From: Achromobacter xylosoxidans A8
GTDB lineage: Bacteria; Pseudomonadota; Gammaproteobacteria; Burkholderiales; Burkholderiaceae_B
Assembly (NCBI RefSeq): GCF_000165835.1
Contig: NC_014640.1
Location: forward strand, 62,001 to 126,000
Direction of reading: 5' to 3'
Length of the DNA: 64,000 nucleotides
Shown here piece after piece: positions 26,101 to 33,969 of the stretch. Under the pieces are notes generated by a model that worked only from the letters and a program-made list of their open reading frames with translations, was not told where the DNA came from and searched no databases. A program made the translations under genes and the position numbers. Positions within the stretch are counted from its first letter, which is position 1; every line of letters starts with the position of its first letter.

Positions 26101-28508
26101 CCCGCGAAAAGGATGGAACACCTATCCCGCTCGTTATGCAGTTTCCGTGGGGCAGGCAAGTATTTTGGGGTGACAGCCGTCTTTACTTGGGCGCACGTGG
26201 GTGCTTCGGGTCCTCGACCGTCAACTCAGGCTGGATGGCTCTTGAGGCGTGGGCTTTTAATGAGCTTGAGAAAGGCACCCCAGCTGACGAAGTACTTGAG
26301 GCGGTTTTAGCCGGCCACCAGTCTGTGGGAGCACTTGCCGTTGCCGCAGCCATTGCCCTGCAGGAGCAGCACACCTCCGCAGTAACTCTGCCGATCGCGA
26401 CGAATCAACGCCTCTGGCACTGGGACATTCGACGCCAAGTAGAAGACATGGGACAGATGGCGAACCTTATCGGGTTCCTCCAGCCGCAGGACAGACCTCA
26501 CGGGCTGGCCGTCAAGGAAGGCAACGAACGGCCGGTGCGCCGTGCAGACATCCGCTCGCTCGGCACCCTCATGGTACTCAGGGGAGGAGAGCTAGGGACG
26601 CAAGCGGCTGCGGCCATCCAAGGCTTCTCAGGGGACCTGCCCTTCGACTACGCCGAGCAACGAAAAAACGCCGAGGTACGTTCGGACTTCGCAAGAACGG
26701 CAGAGATATGGGCAGAGCTTGGCAAACGAGAGAACTATCGCGCAGAGCTAAGCGCGGATGAATCCAAGGTGGTCATCTCCCACGAGAATCCCAAGGCCAC
26801 TGGTGAGGACATCCAGATGATGCAAGCCCAGCACAGCGAGATGGGACGCTATCTCACTCTTCTGACCTGGGTCTACCCCTACTTTGATGAGGGCAAGCTG
26901 AAGGAGTCACTCACGCTCGAAGCTGCTGCAACAGCAGCCATCGAACTCGACTCCGAAGACCTCTTTGCGACCGGACATGAATTCACGGAGCTGGCACACC
27001 AACGGCAATCGGCCGTTGCTGGCGTAGCTGCAATCCTTCTGCTCGAGAAAGCGGAAGCGCACCTTGAATGGGCCACTGAAGTGTGCGCTCGTGCTGCGCA
27101 GACGCCAGAAGTGCCGCAACCGTTTTTCACCCGCAGTGTGAAGCTCATGCATCATCCGGTGCTCTACGCCGCCAAGGGGTTGGGGGCATTGTTCGCAGTT
27201 GCCGAAGACAACGAGGACGTCAGGCCGCTGCAGTCGTTCCTCACGCACCTGTGCGCCCATCCCTATGAGGAAATCGCAGTTGCTGCGTTCGGCGCCTTGC
27301 TGGGTGCCTGGTCTAGGTATCCAGACATCGCGTGGGCAGCGATGCGGCTGGCTACGGCGCTAGCGATCTTCGAAGTGCAATATGGTCCCGGAGACGCAGA
27401 GGCACGGCGCTACGCGCGAATCCAGGATGTCATCGCCGAGGAACTCCAACGTCTCCAAGATGGAGCGCCTGTTGCCGAGTTTCTGCCTACTTGGCCCGAA
27501 CCCTGGGTGCCGATTATTGACGGCGAGGCGGTTCAAGCTCGCCGTCGACGTGGCCGCTCTGTCAATGCTGAGTGGCGGGTCAACCCAGTGCATGTCGACA
27601 CCTCGCTACTGGAGAAGGTTCTGACGGTCATCCCGTTGGAAGCCACATTGGCTGACCAAGCGCACGCGGCATTGTTCCTGGATTGGAGCGAGGGCTTGAC
27701 CAAGTGGACCATCAAGCGAATCGCGCCTGACTGGGCGAGAAGCCGACGGGACCTCTACGAAGCCCACGGCCCAGACTACTTCGGGTGGCGTCGCTATTTG
27801 TTCCGATTCCTGTCCCGGGTCACGCTGAAACTGGCTGTAGAGGAAGGCACGCGGCGGTTCCTGCAACCTGCCCTGGCCACCAATGACGAGACCTTCGCGA
27901 GCCTTGGCGAGTGTTTCTCAAGTCATCTGATCGCCCAGGTGGCGGACAGCTCAGAAATTCCTCAAACCGCCTTGGAGTTGCTCTCCGTCGTCACGCAGCG
28001 AGTTCTGGCCTATAGGGACTGGCGCCACGCCGCTCAAGGCGGGCACGCAGAGCAGGACTTCGTCGACATCGTCAAGCACCTGTTCTTCGCCGACCTCGGG
28101 TACGCAGGTGGGGCAGTTCGTTTTGCGAACCAAAACTGGGCCGAAGTTGGGGCTGTGATTCCAATTTTCGAGCCGATACTGCGCGTCCACGGCTCTGTCA
28201 CCTTCGTTGCTCGCGCCTGGATGAGCCTTTGCGAGAGCAGCTTCGAGCACTACCCAGTTCAGCATTTCGTCGACAGCCTTGAGCATCTCTTTGCTGGAGA
28301 TGGAACCCCTTCGGGGTGGCGAAACACGCAGTTGCCGGGGCGGCTGTCGGGGCTGATTCAGCGCTTCAGCGAGAGGCAGCAACCCATGCCCCTGGCGATG
28401 GCGCAGAAGCTCTTGAGAGCACTTGACAGGCTGGTGGACATGGGCGACAGGCGCGCTGCTGCTGTGCAACTTAGCGAGGTCTTCCGCTCCGTTAGAGTCA
28501 CGAACTGA
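23193..28508 (+). CDS. Giant nuclease-like/STAND P-loop NTPase with long helical C-terminus (defence candidate)
   Basis: A 1,771-residue cytoplasmic protein. Residues ~30-130 look like a PD-(D/E)xK nuclease of the Cap4/DUF4297 kind: Glu36 in GFSFEDAV, Asp76/Asp77 in GQPLDDLIV, and Gln95-x-Lys97 in SAQVKRKL. Residues ~330-600 are a STAND/NACHT-type NTPase: Walker A GMPGAGKS (335-342), Walker B VLFVDGID (399-406), sensor VVATVRD, then a winged-helix end with VQFSHDIFFEWAFLQYL. The remaining ~1,150 residues are helix-rich without membrane segments, the usual place of a sensor in this class. The architecture resembles Avs-like anti-phage proteins, but the family is not identified. No strong ribosome site precedes the ATG. 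Confidence 0.75.
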   Translation: MTTDQGDDGQKTPGTTQAAPSGTSPELTGGQGFSFEDAVSAVYAVALLCETTAPGLPGRVVRHVSVQQGSFGQPLDDLIVRAEGADQVSITFSAQVKRKLVVSAASTNTDFRETIERSYETLSDPDFQISLDRVGAIVGEISDAAKRSFETLCEWARAESSLEQFVRKLRTDGAAGEKLPQFEAVRDILSSKVAPDTIDATTHNLLSHFVLIRMDLLTEGSPTEAQVVATLANAVAPVDRLRADDLWRRLLALVRVSQGRAAGYDRKTLVARLSGTFRLVEAPSAQGALQAIQQESRLAAAEITNSISGLSVPRDTSVQAVVEAAKSPGFVQIGGMPGAGKSVVLRSAVEQLATSGTVLFLKSDRLRGSTWAQYATAAGMTHGSLEELLVELSASSCSVLFVDGIDRVEIEHRGILLDLLNSIYSSPLLSGWCVVATVRDTGMEPLRTWLPARLFSSGVRTLTIDSFDDEEAEALAQVKPALRPLLFGNDSVRAVVRRPFFAAVLAKEVDSSNAQATSEVDLAALWWERGGYGADPTRVGYRRNALVQLAKTGAHQLGRRIPIADVDAQTLAELEADGIVRPVRRGHTVQFSHDIFFEWAFLQYLVRADETWPEVIREIGEPPALGRVVELLSQAELAHGENWADHLAALEGNQRLRSQWLRAWMAGPFSLETFALYSSTFDRAMLDTAHSRVRKVVVWYQAEKTKPNAAILERSDDPDLDLAKRMLYADMWGHPSDIAAWARFCDWLLDHASDIPIRVIPDVVSAFEVWQNMFLHYRNRVSERIAQTCLAWLYHIQHLQHRTDFSTDRGVWGEIEDGRDGLDELESALRTLVLNSSLTQRSLVTQYLRDLCRVEQMPHQVVQSVFSHSPFLARTCPAELADFALSVVRKRLPVVVQKELREEDFLVPHSFSHIEWDHLSIEDQFSFFPAAPTREPFHSLLQQAPDQGRRLVREVANHALRSWRQLHRLSREKDGTPIPLVMQFPWGRQVFWGDSRLYLGARGCFGSSTVNSGWMALEAWAFNELEKGTPADEVLEAVLAGHQSVGALAVAAAIALQEQHTSAVTLPIATNQRLWHWDIRRQVEDMGQMANLIGFLQPQDRPHGLAVKEGNERPVRRADIRSLGTLMVLRGGELGTQAAAAIQGFSGDLPFDYAEQRKNAEVRSDFARTAEIWAELGKRENYRAELSADESKVVISHENPKATGEDIQMMQAQHSEMGRYLTLLTWVYPYFDEGKLKESLTLEAAATAAIELDSEDLFATGHEFTELAHQRQSAVAGVAAILLLEKAEAHLEWATEVCARAAQTPEVPQPFFTRSVKLMHHPVLYAAKGLGALFAVAEDNEDVRPLQSFLTHLCAHPYEEIAVAAFGALLGAWSRYPDIAWAAMRLATALAIFEVQYGPGDAEARRYARIQDVIAEELQRLQDGAPVAEFLPTWPEPWVPIIDGEAVQARRRRGRSVNAEWRVNPVHVDTSLLEKVLTVIPLEATLADQAHAALFLDWSEGLTKWTIKRIAPDWARSRRDLYEAHGPDYFGWRRYLFRFLSRVTLKLAVEEGTRRFLQPALATNDETFASLGECFSSHLIAQVADSSEIPQTALELLSVVTQRVLAYRDWRHAAQGGHAEQDFVDIVKHLFFADLGYAGGAVRFANQNWAEVGAVIPIFEPILRVHGSVTFVARAWMSLCESSFEHYPVQHFVDSLEHLFAGDGTPSGWRNTQLPGRLSGLIQRFSERQQPMPLAMAQKLLRALDRLVDMGDRRAAAVQLSEVFRSVRVTN

Positions 28509-28526
28509 AGCCGACTCTGATCAATG

Positions 28527-28598
28527 AAACGGTGTCAGCGTGCAATTTCTGCAATTTCTCCAACCAAATTTCGCGAAATTTTAGTCTGACATCGGTTT
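28527..28598. repeat. Palindromic repeat element, copy C (diverged)
   Basis: 28527-28548 (AAACGGTGTCAGCGTGCAATTT) and 28576-28598 are an imperfect inverted pair of the same family as A and B, with the core GTCTGACAT in the right arm. It starts 18 bases after the stop of the giant gene, so all three gene boundaries of this module carry one copy. Confidence 0.75.
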
Positions 28599-28863
28599 AC
28601 GGCACTACTCCCCGGTCGATACCAAACAGCTGTCCTGCGCCATACGGCTTTCAGCTTCGTGTTGAGCCCAGCTTGCAGGTCGAGCTTTAGCTACGATTGC
28701 TAATAGGCGACTGGGCATCTTGCGTTAAACGGCGATTTGGCGTGGCGGAATTGTCACCGCCGGCGCGAGATTTACTGGCTTTGTCCCATATACTCACTTC
28801 GCTACCGCCCAGCGGTGGCCCGGTTTGGAAGCCGGATAGTGTCTTTGGCGTTTGGAGGCTGTC
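28599..28863. other. Intergenic stretch without recognised gene
   Basis: About 265 bases between repeat C and the next small gene. No convincing reading frame, RNA gene or mobile element is visible. A TATACT hexamer at 28789-28794 could be a -10 box for the gene starting at 28864, but no matching -35 is seen. Confidence 0.4.
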
Positions 28864-29196
28864 ATGCAATCCCACCCCCTAACCCAAAACCCCTGGTCCG
28901 TGGACACTGACCCCGAGTTCGGTTCCATTCCCCTCTCCCATCTCCACCACATAGACCGCGCCCGCCACGCCATCGAGGCCATCGCCCGCATGGTTGGCAA
29001 CAGCGCATCTGAACCTGACGCAACCGGCGGGCAGCCGTTGGACGCCTGGGCGGTGGCTGCATTGATGGGCGGAGTGGAAGGCTTGTGCGATCACCTGGGC
29101 ACCTTGACCGATGCCATGCTGGCGCAGGCGCGCTTTTGCGAGGTGGATGCAGATCTCGGCGACGTCACACACGGCGCGCCGTCGTCGATCCAGTAG
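28864..29196 (+). CDS. Small hypothetical protein
   Basis: A 110-residue protein with no signal peptide or membrane segment. It opens with a polar, Pro-rich stretch (MQSHPLTQNPWSVDTDPEFG), then a helical body (HHIDRARHAIEAIARMVG and LDAWAVAALMGGVEGLCDHL) and an acidic end. A GGAGG ribosome site six bases before the ATG at 28864 fixes the start over another ATG at 28852. I do not recognise the family. Composition matches the high-GC chromosome more than the accessory block on its left. Confidence 0.6.
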   Translation: MQSHPLTQNPWSVDTDPEFGSIPLSHLHHIDRARHAIEAIARMVGNSASEPDATGGQPLDAWAVAALMGGVEGLCDHLGTLTDAMLAQARFCEVDADLGDVTHGAPSSIQ

Positions 29197-29237
29197 CCAA
29201 ACTCAGCAGACAGAGGCGCGGCGCTCACGCGCCCGCC

Positions 29238-29795
29238 TTATTCAGCAATCGACCGAATCACCCTGGCCGGATTCCCGCCCACCAGCGAATTCGCGGGCAC
29301 ATCCTTGGTGACCACCGAACCCGCCGCGACCACCGAGTTCTCTCCCACAGTCACGCCACCAATAACGGTCACACCCGCCGCGATCCAGACATTCCTCTCG
29401 ATCACAATGGGCTTCGCCGTGACGAAGTCACGACGCCGCGAAGGTTCGATAGGATGGCCGGACGTGATAAGGCTCACGTTCGGCCCGATCATCACGTCAT
29501 CGGCAATGCTCAACCCGCCCAGGTCATAGAAGGTGCAGTTCTGATTGACGAAGACGTTGCGCCCGACGCTGATATCGGGGCCACCGGTCGTATAGAACGG
29601 CGGAATCAACAGGAAGCTGTCATCGACCGTCTTGCCGATCAGCTCGCTGAACAAGGCGCGGACTTCAGCGGCGTCGTTGAAGGTCAGGCGGTTGAGGGCG
29701 GCGGTGATCGTCATCGCGCGTTTGATGTTGGCCGTCATGGCTGCTGATTCGGGCGTTCTTCTGGGAATGATCAGGCTGCGGTCGTCATTTGCCAT
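29238..29795 (-). CDS. Sugar O-acetyltransferase (LacA/NodL/Maa-type left-handed beta-helix)
   Basis: A 185-residue acetyl-CoA-dependent transferase. The hexapeptide repeats of a left-handed beta-helix are clear (ISVGRNVFVNQNCTFYDLGG, IGPNVSLITSGHP, IAAGVTVIGGVTVGENSVVA), ending with PANSLVGGNPARVIR as in galactoside/maltose acetyltransferases. The catalytic His is expected in the SGHPIEP segment. The ATG at 29795 (MANDDRSLI) has an AAGGAAA site upstream; the longer reading is unlikely. The acceptor sugar cannot be told. Convergent with the small hypothetical gene. Confidence 0.88.
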   Translation of the reverse strand: MANDDRSLIIPRRTPESAAMTANIKRAMTITAALNRLTFNDAAEVRALFSELIGKTVDDSFLLIPPFYTTGGPDISVGRNVFVNQNCTFYDLGGLSIADDVMIGPNVSLITSGHPIEPSRRRDFVTAKPIVIERNVWIAAGVTVIGGVTVGENSVVAAGSVVTKDVPANSLVGGNPARVIRSIAE

Positions 29796-29855
29796 CTGCG
29801 GCTTTCCTTTGGGGGTTCGGCGTAGCGGGCGGTTGGCTGACCAACCGCATGTTGC

Positions 29856-29874
29856 GAAATCGTAGCCTGACGTC
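29856..29874. repeat. Half-copy D of the palindromic repeat
   Basis: GAAATCGTAGCCTGACGTC matches one arm of repeats A-C (GAAATTGTAGTCTGACACC) at 15 of 19 positions, without a matching partner arm nearby. It suggests the family is dispersed beyond the nuclease module. Confidence 0.5.
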
Positions 29875-30066
29875 TTTATCCCGGGCGATCTTCCGGAATT
29901 CCGGAAAGCCAAAAGCGGATAGAGGCGCTTACGGCATCACGCGCGGCGTTGCATGCGATTGCCTCGGGACATTCCCCCCTGGGGCGAGCCCTGTCCAGGC
30001 ACTGTGATTGCTGACGAGTAGCGGCCATCTACACCCTCCCATCGTCCGCAACCCAAGGAGCCTCCC

Positions 30067-30939
30067 ATGACCGCCCCTGTCGAGCACCGCCGCATCCCCG
30101 TCGACAACATCGACACCTTCTACCGCATCGCAGGCCCTTCCGACGCGCCTGCCCTCCTGCTGCCTCACGGCTACCCCTGTTCTTCGTACGAGTTCCGCAA
30201 CCTGATGCCTCGCCTGGCCGATCGCTGGCGCCTGATCGCGCCCGACTATCCTGGCGCCGGCTACAGCGCCACGCCCGAGGACTTCGATTACAGCTTCGAC
30301 GGTTATGCGGCCTTTCTGGATCGCTTTGTCCTGGCGCTGGGCCTGGACCGCTATGCGCTCTACCTGCACGACTTCGGCTCACCCATCGGGGCGCGGTTGG
30401 CGATCCGTGCGCCTCATCGGGTGACGGCGCTGATCATTCAGAATGGCGACGTTCCCTACGAGGACGCCTTGGGGCCCAAATATGCGGACATCGAAGCCAC
30501 CTGGGCGCTGCCGCCCGCGGAGATGCGCGGCGCCATAGGCGACAGCATTACTGAAGCAAGCTTCCAGGAGGAATTCCTGAACCATGTCGGGCCGGAGGTT
30601 GTCGACCGCATTTCCCCGGATCTATGGAAGCTGCATTGGTCGCTGATGACGCCGCGCCGCAAGGAGGTTGCCATCGACTTGATTGCCGGCCTGAAGCAAA
30701 ACCGCGCGTGGTTTGCGGAGCACCGGCGGTATCTAAGGGATCACCAGCCGCCTACGCTGATTGTCTGGGGGCCGCAGGATCACTACATGCCAGAAGCTTC
30801 CGCCCGCGCCTATCTGCGGGATTTGCCGGATGCTGAACTGCACCTATTGGAGGGTGGCGGCCATTGGTTGTTGGAGACGCATCTGGATGAGGTGGCTGTG
30901 CTGATGCGGGGATTTCTGCAACGGGTGCTGGCGGCATGA
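30067..30939 (+). CDS. Alpha/beta-fold hydrolase (haloalkane dehalogenase/epoxide hydrolase-like)
   Basis: A 290-residue cytoplasmic hydrolase. The oxyanion segment LLPHGYPCSS, the nucleophile elbow LHDFGSPIGARL with Asp102 instead of Ser, and a C-terminal His266 in GGGHWLLETH are all visible. An Asp nucleophile places it with epoxide hydrolases, haloalkane dehalogenases or fluoroacetate dehalogenase relatives rather than esterases; which reaction it does is open. The ATG at 30067 has an AAGGAGCC ribosome site. It stands alone on its strand between an acetyltransferase and a lipoprotein gene. Confidence 0.88.
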   Translation: MTAPVEHRRIPVDNIDTFYRIAGPSDAPALLLPHGYPCSSYEFRNLMPRLADRWRLIAPDYPGAGYSATPEDFDYSFDGYAAFLDRFVLALGLDRYALYLHDFGSPIGARLAIRAPHRVTALIIQNGDVPYEDALGPKYADIEATWALPPAEMRGAIGDSITEASFQEEFLNHVGPEVVDRISPDLWKLHWSLMTPRRKEVAIDLIAGLKQNRAWFAEHRRYLRDHQPPTLIVWGPQDHYMPEASARAYLRDLPDAELHLLEGGGHWLLETHLDEVAVLMRGFLQRVLAA

Positions 30940-30950
30940 CGTCGCTGCGC

Positions 30951-31379
30951 TCAGCGCGGCTTCCAATTCACTCCATCCCTGGACCGATACTCCGGCGTCC
31001 CCGTGCAGCACCCGCCCGCCCCAAACGCCTGCCGCCCGATAAACGCAGTCACCACGCCCTTGCTCTCGGTCAGCGATTGACGGATGCAGCTGGTCGGCAG
31101 CGGATACAGGTCGCCTTCCAGCACCAGCGTCCACTTCAGGTTCTCGCCGTCGGCCGGTTCGACCATGTACACCTTGCATTTATGCATCAGCAGATGCACG
31201 GGCTTCCCCGCCAGCACGCCCTTGAACTGATGCTCCGGAGGGGTGTCGCGCGTGGCGATGGCTTCGGCGTTGAGTTTCGACCCGGGCGGCGCGGGCTCCA
31301 GCGCGGCATCGCAGCCGGCCAGCGCGCTCGCGGCGGCCAAGGTGATGAGGAACAGGCGAGCCAGGCGCATCATGCCCAT
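30951..31379 (-). CDS. Small predicted lipoprotein, unknown function
   Basis: A 142-residue envelope protein with a lipoprotein signal (MGMMRLARLFLITLAAASAL then AGC; lipidated Cys23). The mature part has four further cysteines, including a CC pair (GAGGCCTGTPEYRS), and no recognised domain. The end (YRSRDGVNWKPR) is polar. An AAGGG site precedes the ATG at 31379; the ATG at 31373 is an alternative. It starts nine bases after the glutaredoxin-like gene, so the two are probably co-transcribed. Confidence 0.65.
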   Translation of the reverse strand: MGMMRLARLFLITLAAASALAGCDAALEPAPPGSKLNAEAIATRDTPPEHQFKGVLAGKPVHLLMHKCKVYMVEPADGENLKWTLVLEGDLYPLPTSCIRQSLTESKGVVTAFIGRQAFGAGGCCTGTPEYRSRDGVNWKPR

Positions 31380-31388
31380 GAACCCTTG

Positions 31389-31763
31389 TCAGGCTACGTT
31401 GGCGAAGCGTTGTTCAAGGTAGGCGATGATGTCGCTGGACTCGTACATCCAGCGCGTGCCCGCGGCGTCGTCGATGCGCAGGCACGGCACCTTCACCTTG
31501 CCGCCGCCTGCCTGCAGTTGCGCGCGCGCTTCGGGATCGCCCTTGGCGTCGCGCAACGCGATGGGCGCGTTGAGCTTGTGGATGGCGCGCCGCGTCTTGA
31601 CGCAGAACGGGCAGGCGTGGAACTGGTAGAGCGACAGCTTGGCCGCTTCGGTGTTGACCGTGGCCTGGCCTTGCGCGGAGCGCTGTTGCGGGCGGGGCCG
31701 CGTGAGGGCGTCGCCCAGCACGATGATTTGACCCAGGCCGACACGTAGGGCTTTGACTAGCAT
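31389..31763 (-). CDS. Glutaredoxin/GST N-terminal-like thioredoxin-fold protein
   Basis: A 124-residue protein: an N-terminal hydrophobic patch (residues ~6-20), then a thioredoxin fold with the redox motif Cys51-Pro-Phe-Cys54 (LYQFHACPFCVKTRR), the cis-Pro in KVKVPCLRI and a glutathione-binding-type YESSDIIAYLEQRF ending. This matches monocysteine/dithiol glutaredoxin-like membrane-associated proteins of proteobacteria. It would reduce disulfides with glutathione. It is followed by a lipoprotein gene with only nine bases between. Confidence 0.82.
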   Translation of the reverse strand: MLVKALRVGLGQIIVLGDALTRPRPQQRSAQGQATVNTEAAKLSLYQFHACPFCVKTRRAIHKLNAPIALRDAKGDPEARAQLQAGGGKVKVPCLRIDDAAGTRWMYESSDIIAYLEQRFANVA

Positions 31764-32045
31764 GGAGTAGGACTCGATACAGATGGACAGGCGGCCAGTC
31801 TACTCTGTGCAGCGTATTCCGGTCTTGCGAGTGCCGTCAGCTGCGCAGGCCGGTGGTCATCCCGTGTCACATCATGGGTTGGTAGTCGAAGCCCGCGCGT
31901 TATTGAAACCGCACTGGGTAGCTGCAGCCCGTATAGAAGGTCCGGCGCGATATCATGGCTGCGCCTCTACGCGTCGGGGCACTGCGTGGCCCAGCGTCTC
32001 GCAACGCCCGACTCCTTACTGCTTCGGAAACAGGAACCCAGAACG

Positions 32046-33116
32046 ATGATGTCCATTCCCGTGCCTGCCCGCTTGTGCCTGATGACCGCCCTGCTTGCTC
32101 CGGCATTGACGCTGGCTCAGCCTTCCGTCGATGCGGATCTGGCCGCCCGCGCGGCTGCGCAGATGGAGCGTCATCGCGCGAACGTGGACGATTTGCTGAG
32201 TACGGTGCGGCGGGAGGGCATGGCGCTATTGGTGATCCCGACGATCAATCTGGATGCCGCCCCACAGCGGGATTTCGACAATGAAGCCACGCGCGACCGC
32301 TATGTGCGCCAGCGCAGCACATTCATGCGTTGGAACCACAAGTCGGAAAAGGACTACGCGATCAGCGCCGGACAGGGCGAGCACAAGCTGGATATGGTGG
32401 ACGTAGGGCCGCAGTTCCAGACGGTGCGCGGCAAGCTGCTGTATCAGGTGATACCGGTGTGGCCGGGTGAGTACTGGCTCAACCGCATCACCTATCATCA
32501 GCCGCGCACAGAGCTTCCTGAAACGGTGCCGAGCCAGAGTGCCACGGAGCGGCTGAAGAAGATCGGCATCGCGACGTTGGACTACGCGGTGGATCGCGAA
32601 TTCAAGAAGACCTCAACCCGGCCGCAGTCCGAGCCAGAGGCCGACGACGGGCTGGGCCAGGGCTGCGAAGTGGTGCTGCGGGTGGGCGGCGGTTGTGACG
32701 AGGCGGCGCGGGAACTGCGCTGGCGGATCAGCGCGGAGCGCGCATTCAATGAGGGATGGGCGGATGCCGTACCGGCGCCTGGCATTGATGTCGAACTGTC
32801 GTTTTCACCGATAGCGGCGATCAAGCTGGAAGCGGGCGAGGTGGTGCTGACGGACGGTTTCGTGTTGCCGTTGGACCAGCCGGTGATGACACCAGATTCG
32901 TGCGAAGGGGTGGCTTTCGATCCGGTCTGCACGATGGACTCGATCACGTTGACGCGCCTGCCCGCGAGCTTGGAAGATTTTCGGCAGGCGCCGGATGCAG
33001 GCAGTTTCAAGCTGCCCAAGCTGGACGAGGCGCTGCGCGACCTGGTGTATCGAGCGCCCACGCTGTACTACAAGCCGGAATCCGCGGCCGCGCCGAACCT
33101 GATCCGGGCGGAATAG
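32046..33116 (+). CDS. Exported hypothetical protein
   Basis: A 356-residue secreted protein. The start MMSIPVPARLCLMTALLAPA with a signal ending near TLAQPSVDA is a clean Sec peptide. The mature chain is mixed alpha/beta and contains two cysteine pairs (GQGCEVVLRVGGGCDE and PDSCEGVAFDPVCTMDS), likely disulfides in the periplasm. No domain recognised. A long leading region of nearly 280 bases (31764-32045) between this gene and the divergent glutaredoxin-like gene holds no recognised element. Confidence 0.7.
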   Translation: MMSIPVPARLCLMTALLAPALTLAQPSVDADLAARAAAQMERHRANVDDLLSTVRREGMALLVIPTINLDAAPQRDFDNEATRDRYVRQRSTFMRWNHKSEKDYAISAGQGEHKLDMVDVGPQFQTVRGKLLYQVIPVWPGEYWLNRITYHQPRTELPETVPSQSATERLKKIGIATLDYAVDREFKKTSTRPQSEPEADDGLGQGCEVVLRVGGGCDEAARELRWRISAERAFNEGWADAVPAPGIDVELSFSPIAAIKLEAGEVVLTDGFVLPLDQPVMTPDSCEGVAFDPVCTMDSITLTRLPASLEDFRQAPDAGSFKLPKLDEALRDLVYRAPTLYYKPESAAAPNLIRAE

Positions 33117-33303
33117 CGTCTGGTTGCAATCGGAGAAAGCGCCGGACTGCGATAGCGCCCGCAGTCGTTGCAGTTCCGGATGCCGAGGATCCCATTTTCG
33201 GATGGCTCCTGATGGATTAATCCCGACCCGGATCCTGCGGGATCGTTATTAAATGTGCGGCAAGCGCCACTGTCTCGGTGGTTGAGTAAAGCGAGGTGTA
33301 CCC

Positions 33304-33963
33304 ATGCCGCACGCTCGATTCACCCTGCACGCTTTGGCCGCTCTCGGGGCCTTGTCCATGACGCTGGGCGCCACAGCCCAAGCGCAAGGCACCGGCCAGA
33401 ACGCCCCAGCAACGCCGCTTGCGCCGGCGAAATACTGTGAATGCCGCTTCTCATCCGGGCAATACGAGGCCTATAGCGTCAACGGGACGTGCACCGTCCA
33501 GCGGTATGCCGGCGGACGCAAGTGCGAATACGGTTTCTCGGGTATTGGGGCCAATCCAACGGTTCTCACGTCAATACTTGGGCAGGGCGCGGACCACGCG
33601 CAGCTGCAATCAGCGGCGAAGATAGTCACCCTCTATCTGGCGTATGCGGAATCGGGAGACACGTCTGCCTTGAGCGAGAGCCGTTTCATTGAGGGCGCCC
33701 TGCCGGTCCTGGCGCGAGGCAGCCTGTTTCGCCAGGCCGTCGTCAACGCCGAATTGCCCGTCAAACAGATTGATAGCGAGATCGTTATTTTTTCCAGGAA
33801 GTACAGCAACGTCATCGCGGAAGTATTCCAAGGCAAGAGGCCGCCGCTTTCGGTGACGTGGACGGAAGGCTTTCAGTTTGAGATCGGGCGAGGCTATGTG
33901 CTGATGGACTACAAGCAAGCGTCGCAATTGCTGGTGCTTTTCTTCTCTGCTGCGAAGAGGTGA
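33304..33963 (+). CDS. Exported Cys-containing hypothetical protein
   Basis: A 219-residue secreted protein: signal MPHARFTLHALAALGALSMT with cleavage near AQAQG. A cysteine cluster opens the mature part (KYCECRFSSGQY, NGTCTVQRYAGGRKCEYGFS), followed by a helical half without recognised domain. A GAGGTG site precedes the ATG. The next gene starts seven bases after its stop, so the pair is likely one operon; composition is normal for the chromosome to slightly AT-rich. Confidence 0.68.
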   Translation: MPHARFTLHALAALGALSMTLGATAQAQGTGQNAPATPLAPAKYCECRFSSGQYEAYSVNGTCTVQRYAGGRKCEYGFSGIGANPTVLTSILGQGADHAQLQSAAKIVTLYLAYAESGDTSALSESRFIEGALPVLARGSLFRQAVVNAELPVKQIDSEIVIFSRKYSNVIAEVFQGKRPPLSVTWTEGFQFEIGRGYVLMDYKQASQLLVLFFSAAKR

Positions 33964-33969
33964 TCGGCC

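Noticed and set aside
22109..28598. Integron attC-like interpretation of palindromes A-C
   Set aside because: The elements lack the GTTRRRY-type core sites, no integrase gene is present, and half-copies exist outside the module.
20100..28600. Prophage or integrative element
   Set aside because: No integrase, terminase, portal, replication or conjugation gene and no flanking tRNA or direct repeats were seen; the block is only called accessory.
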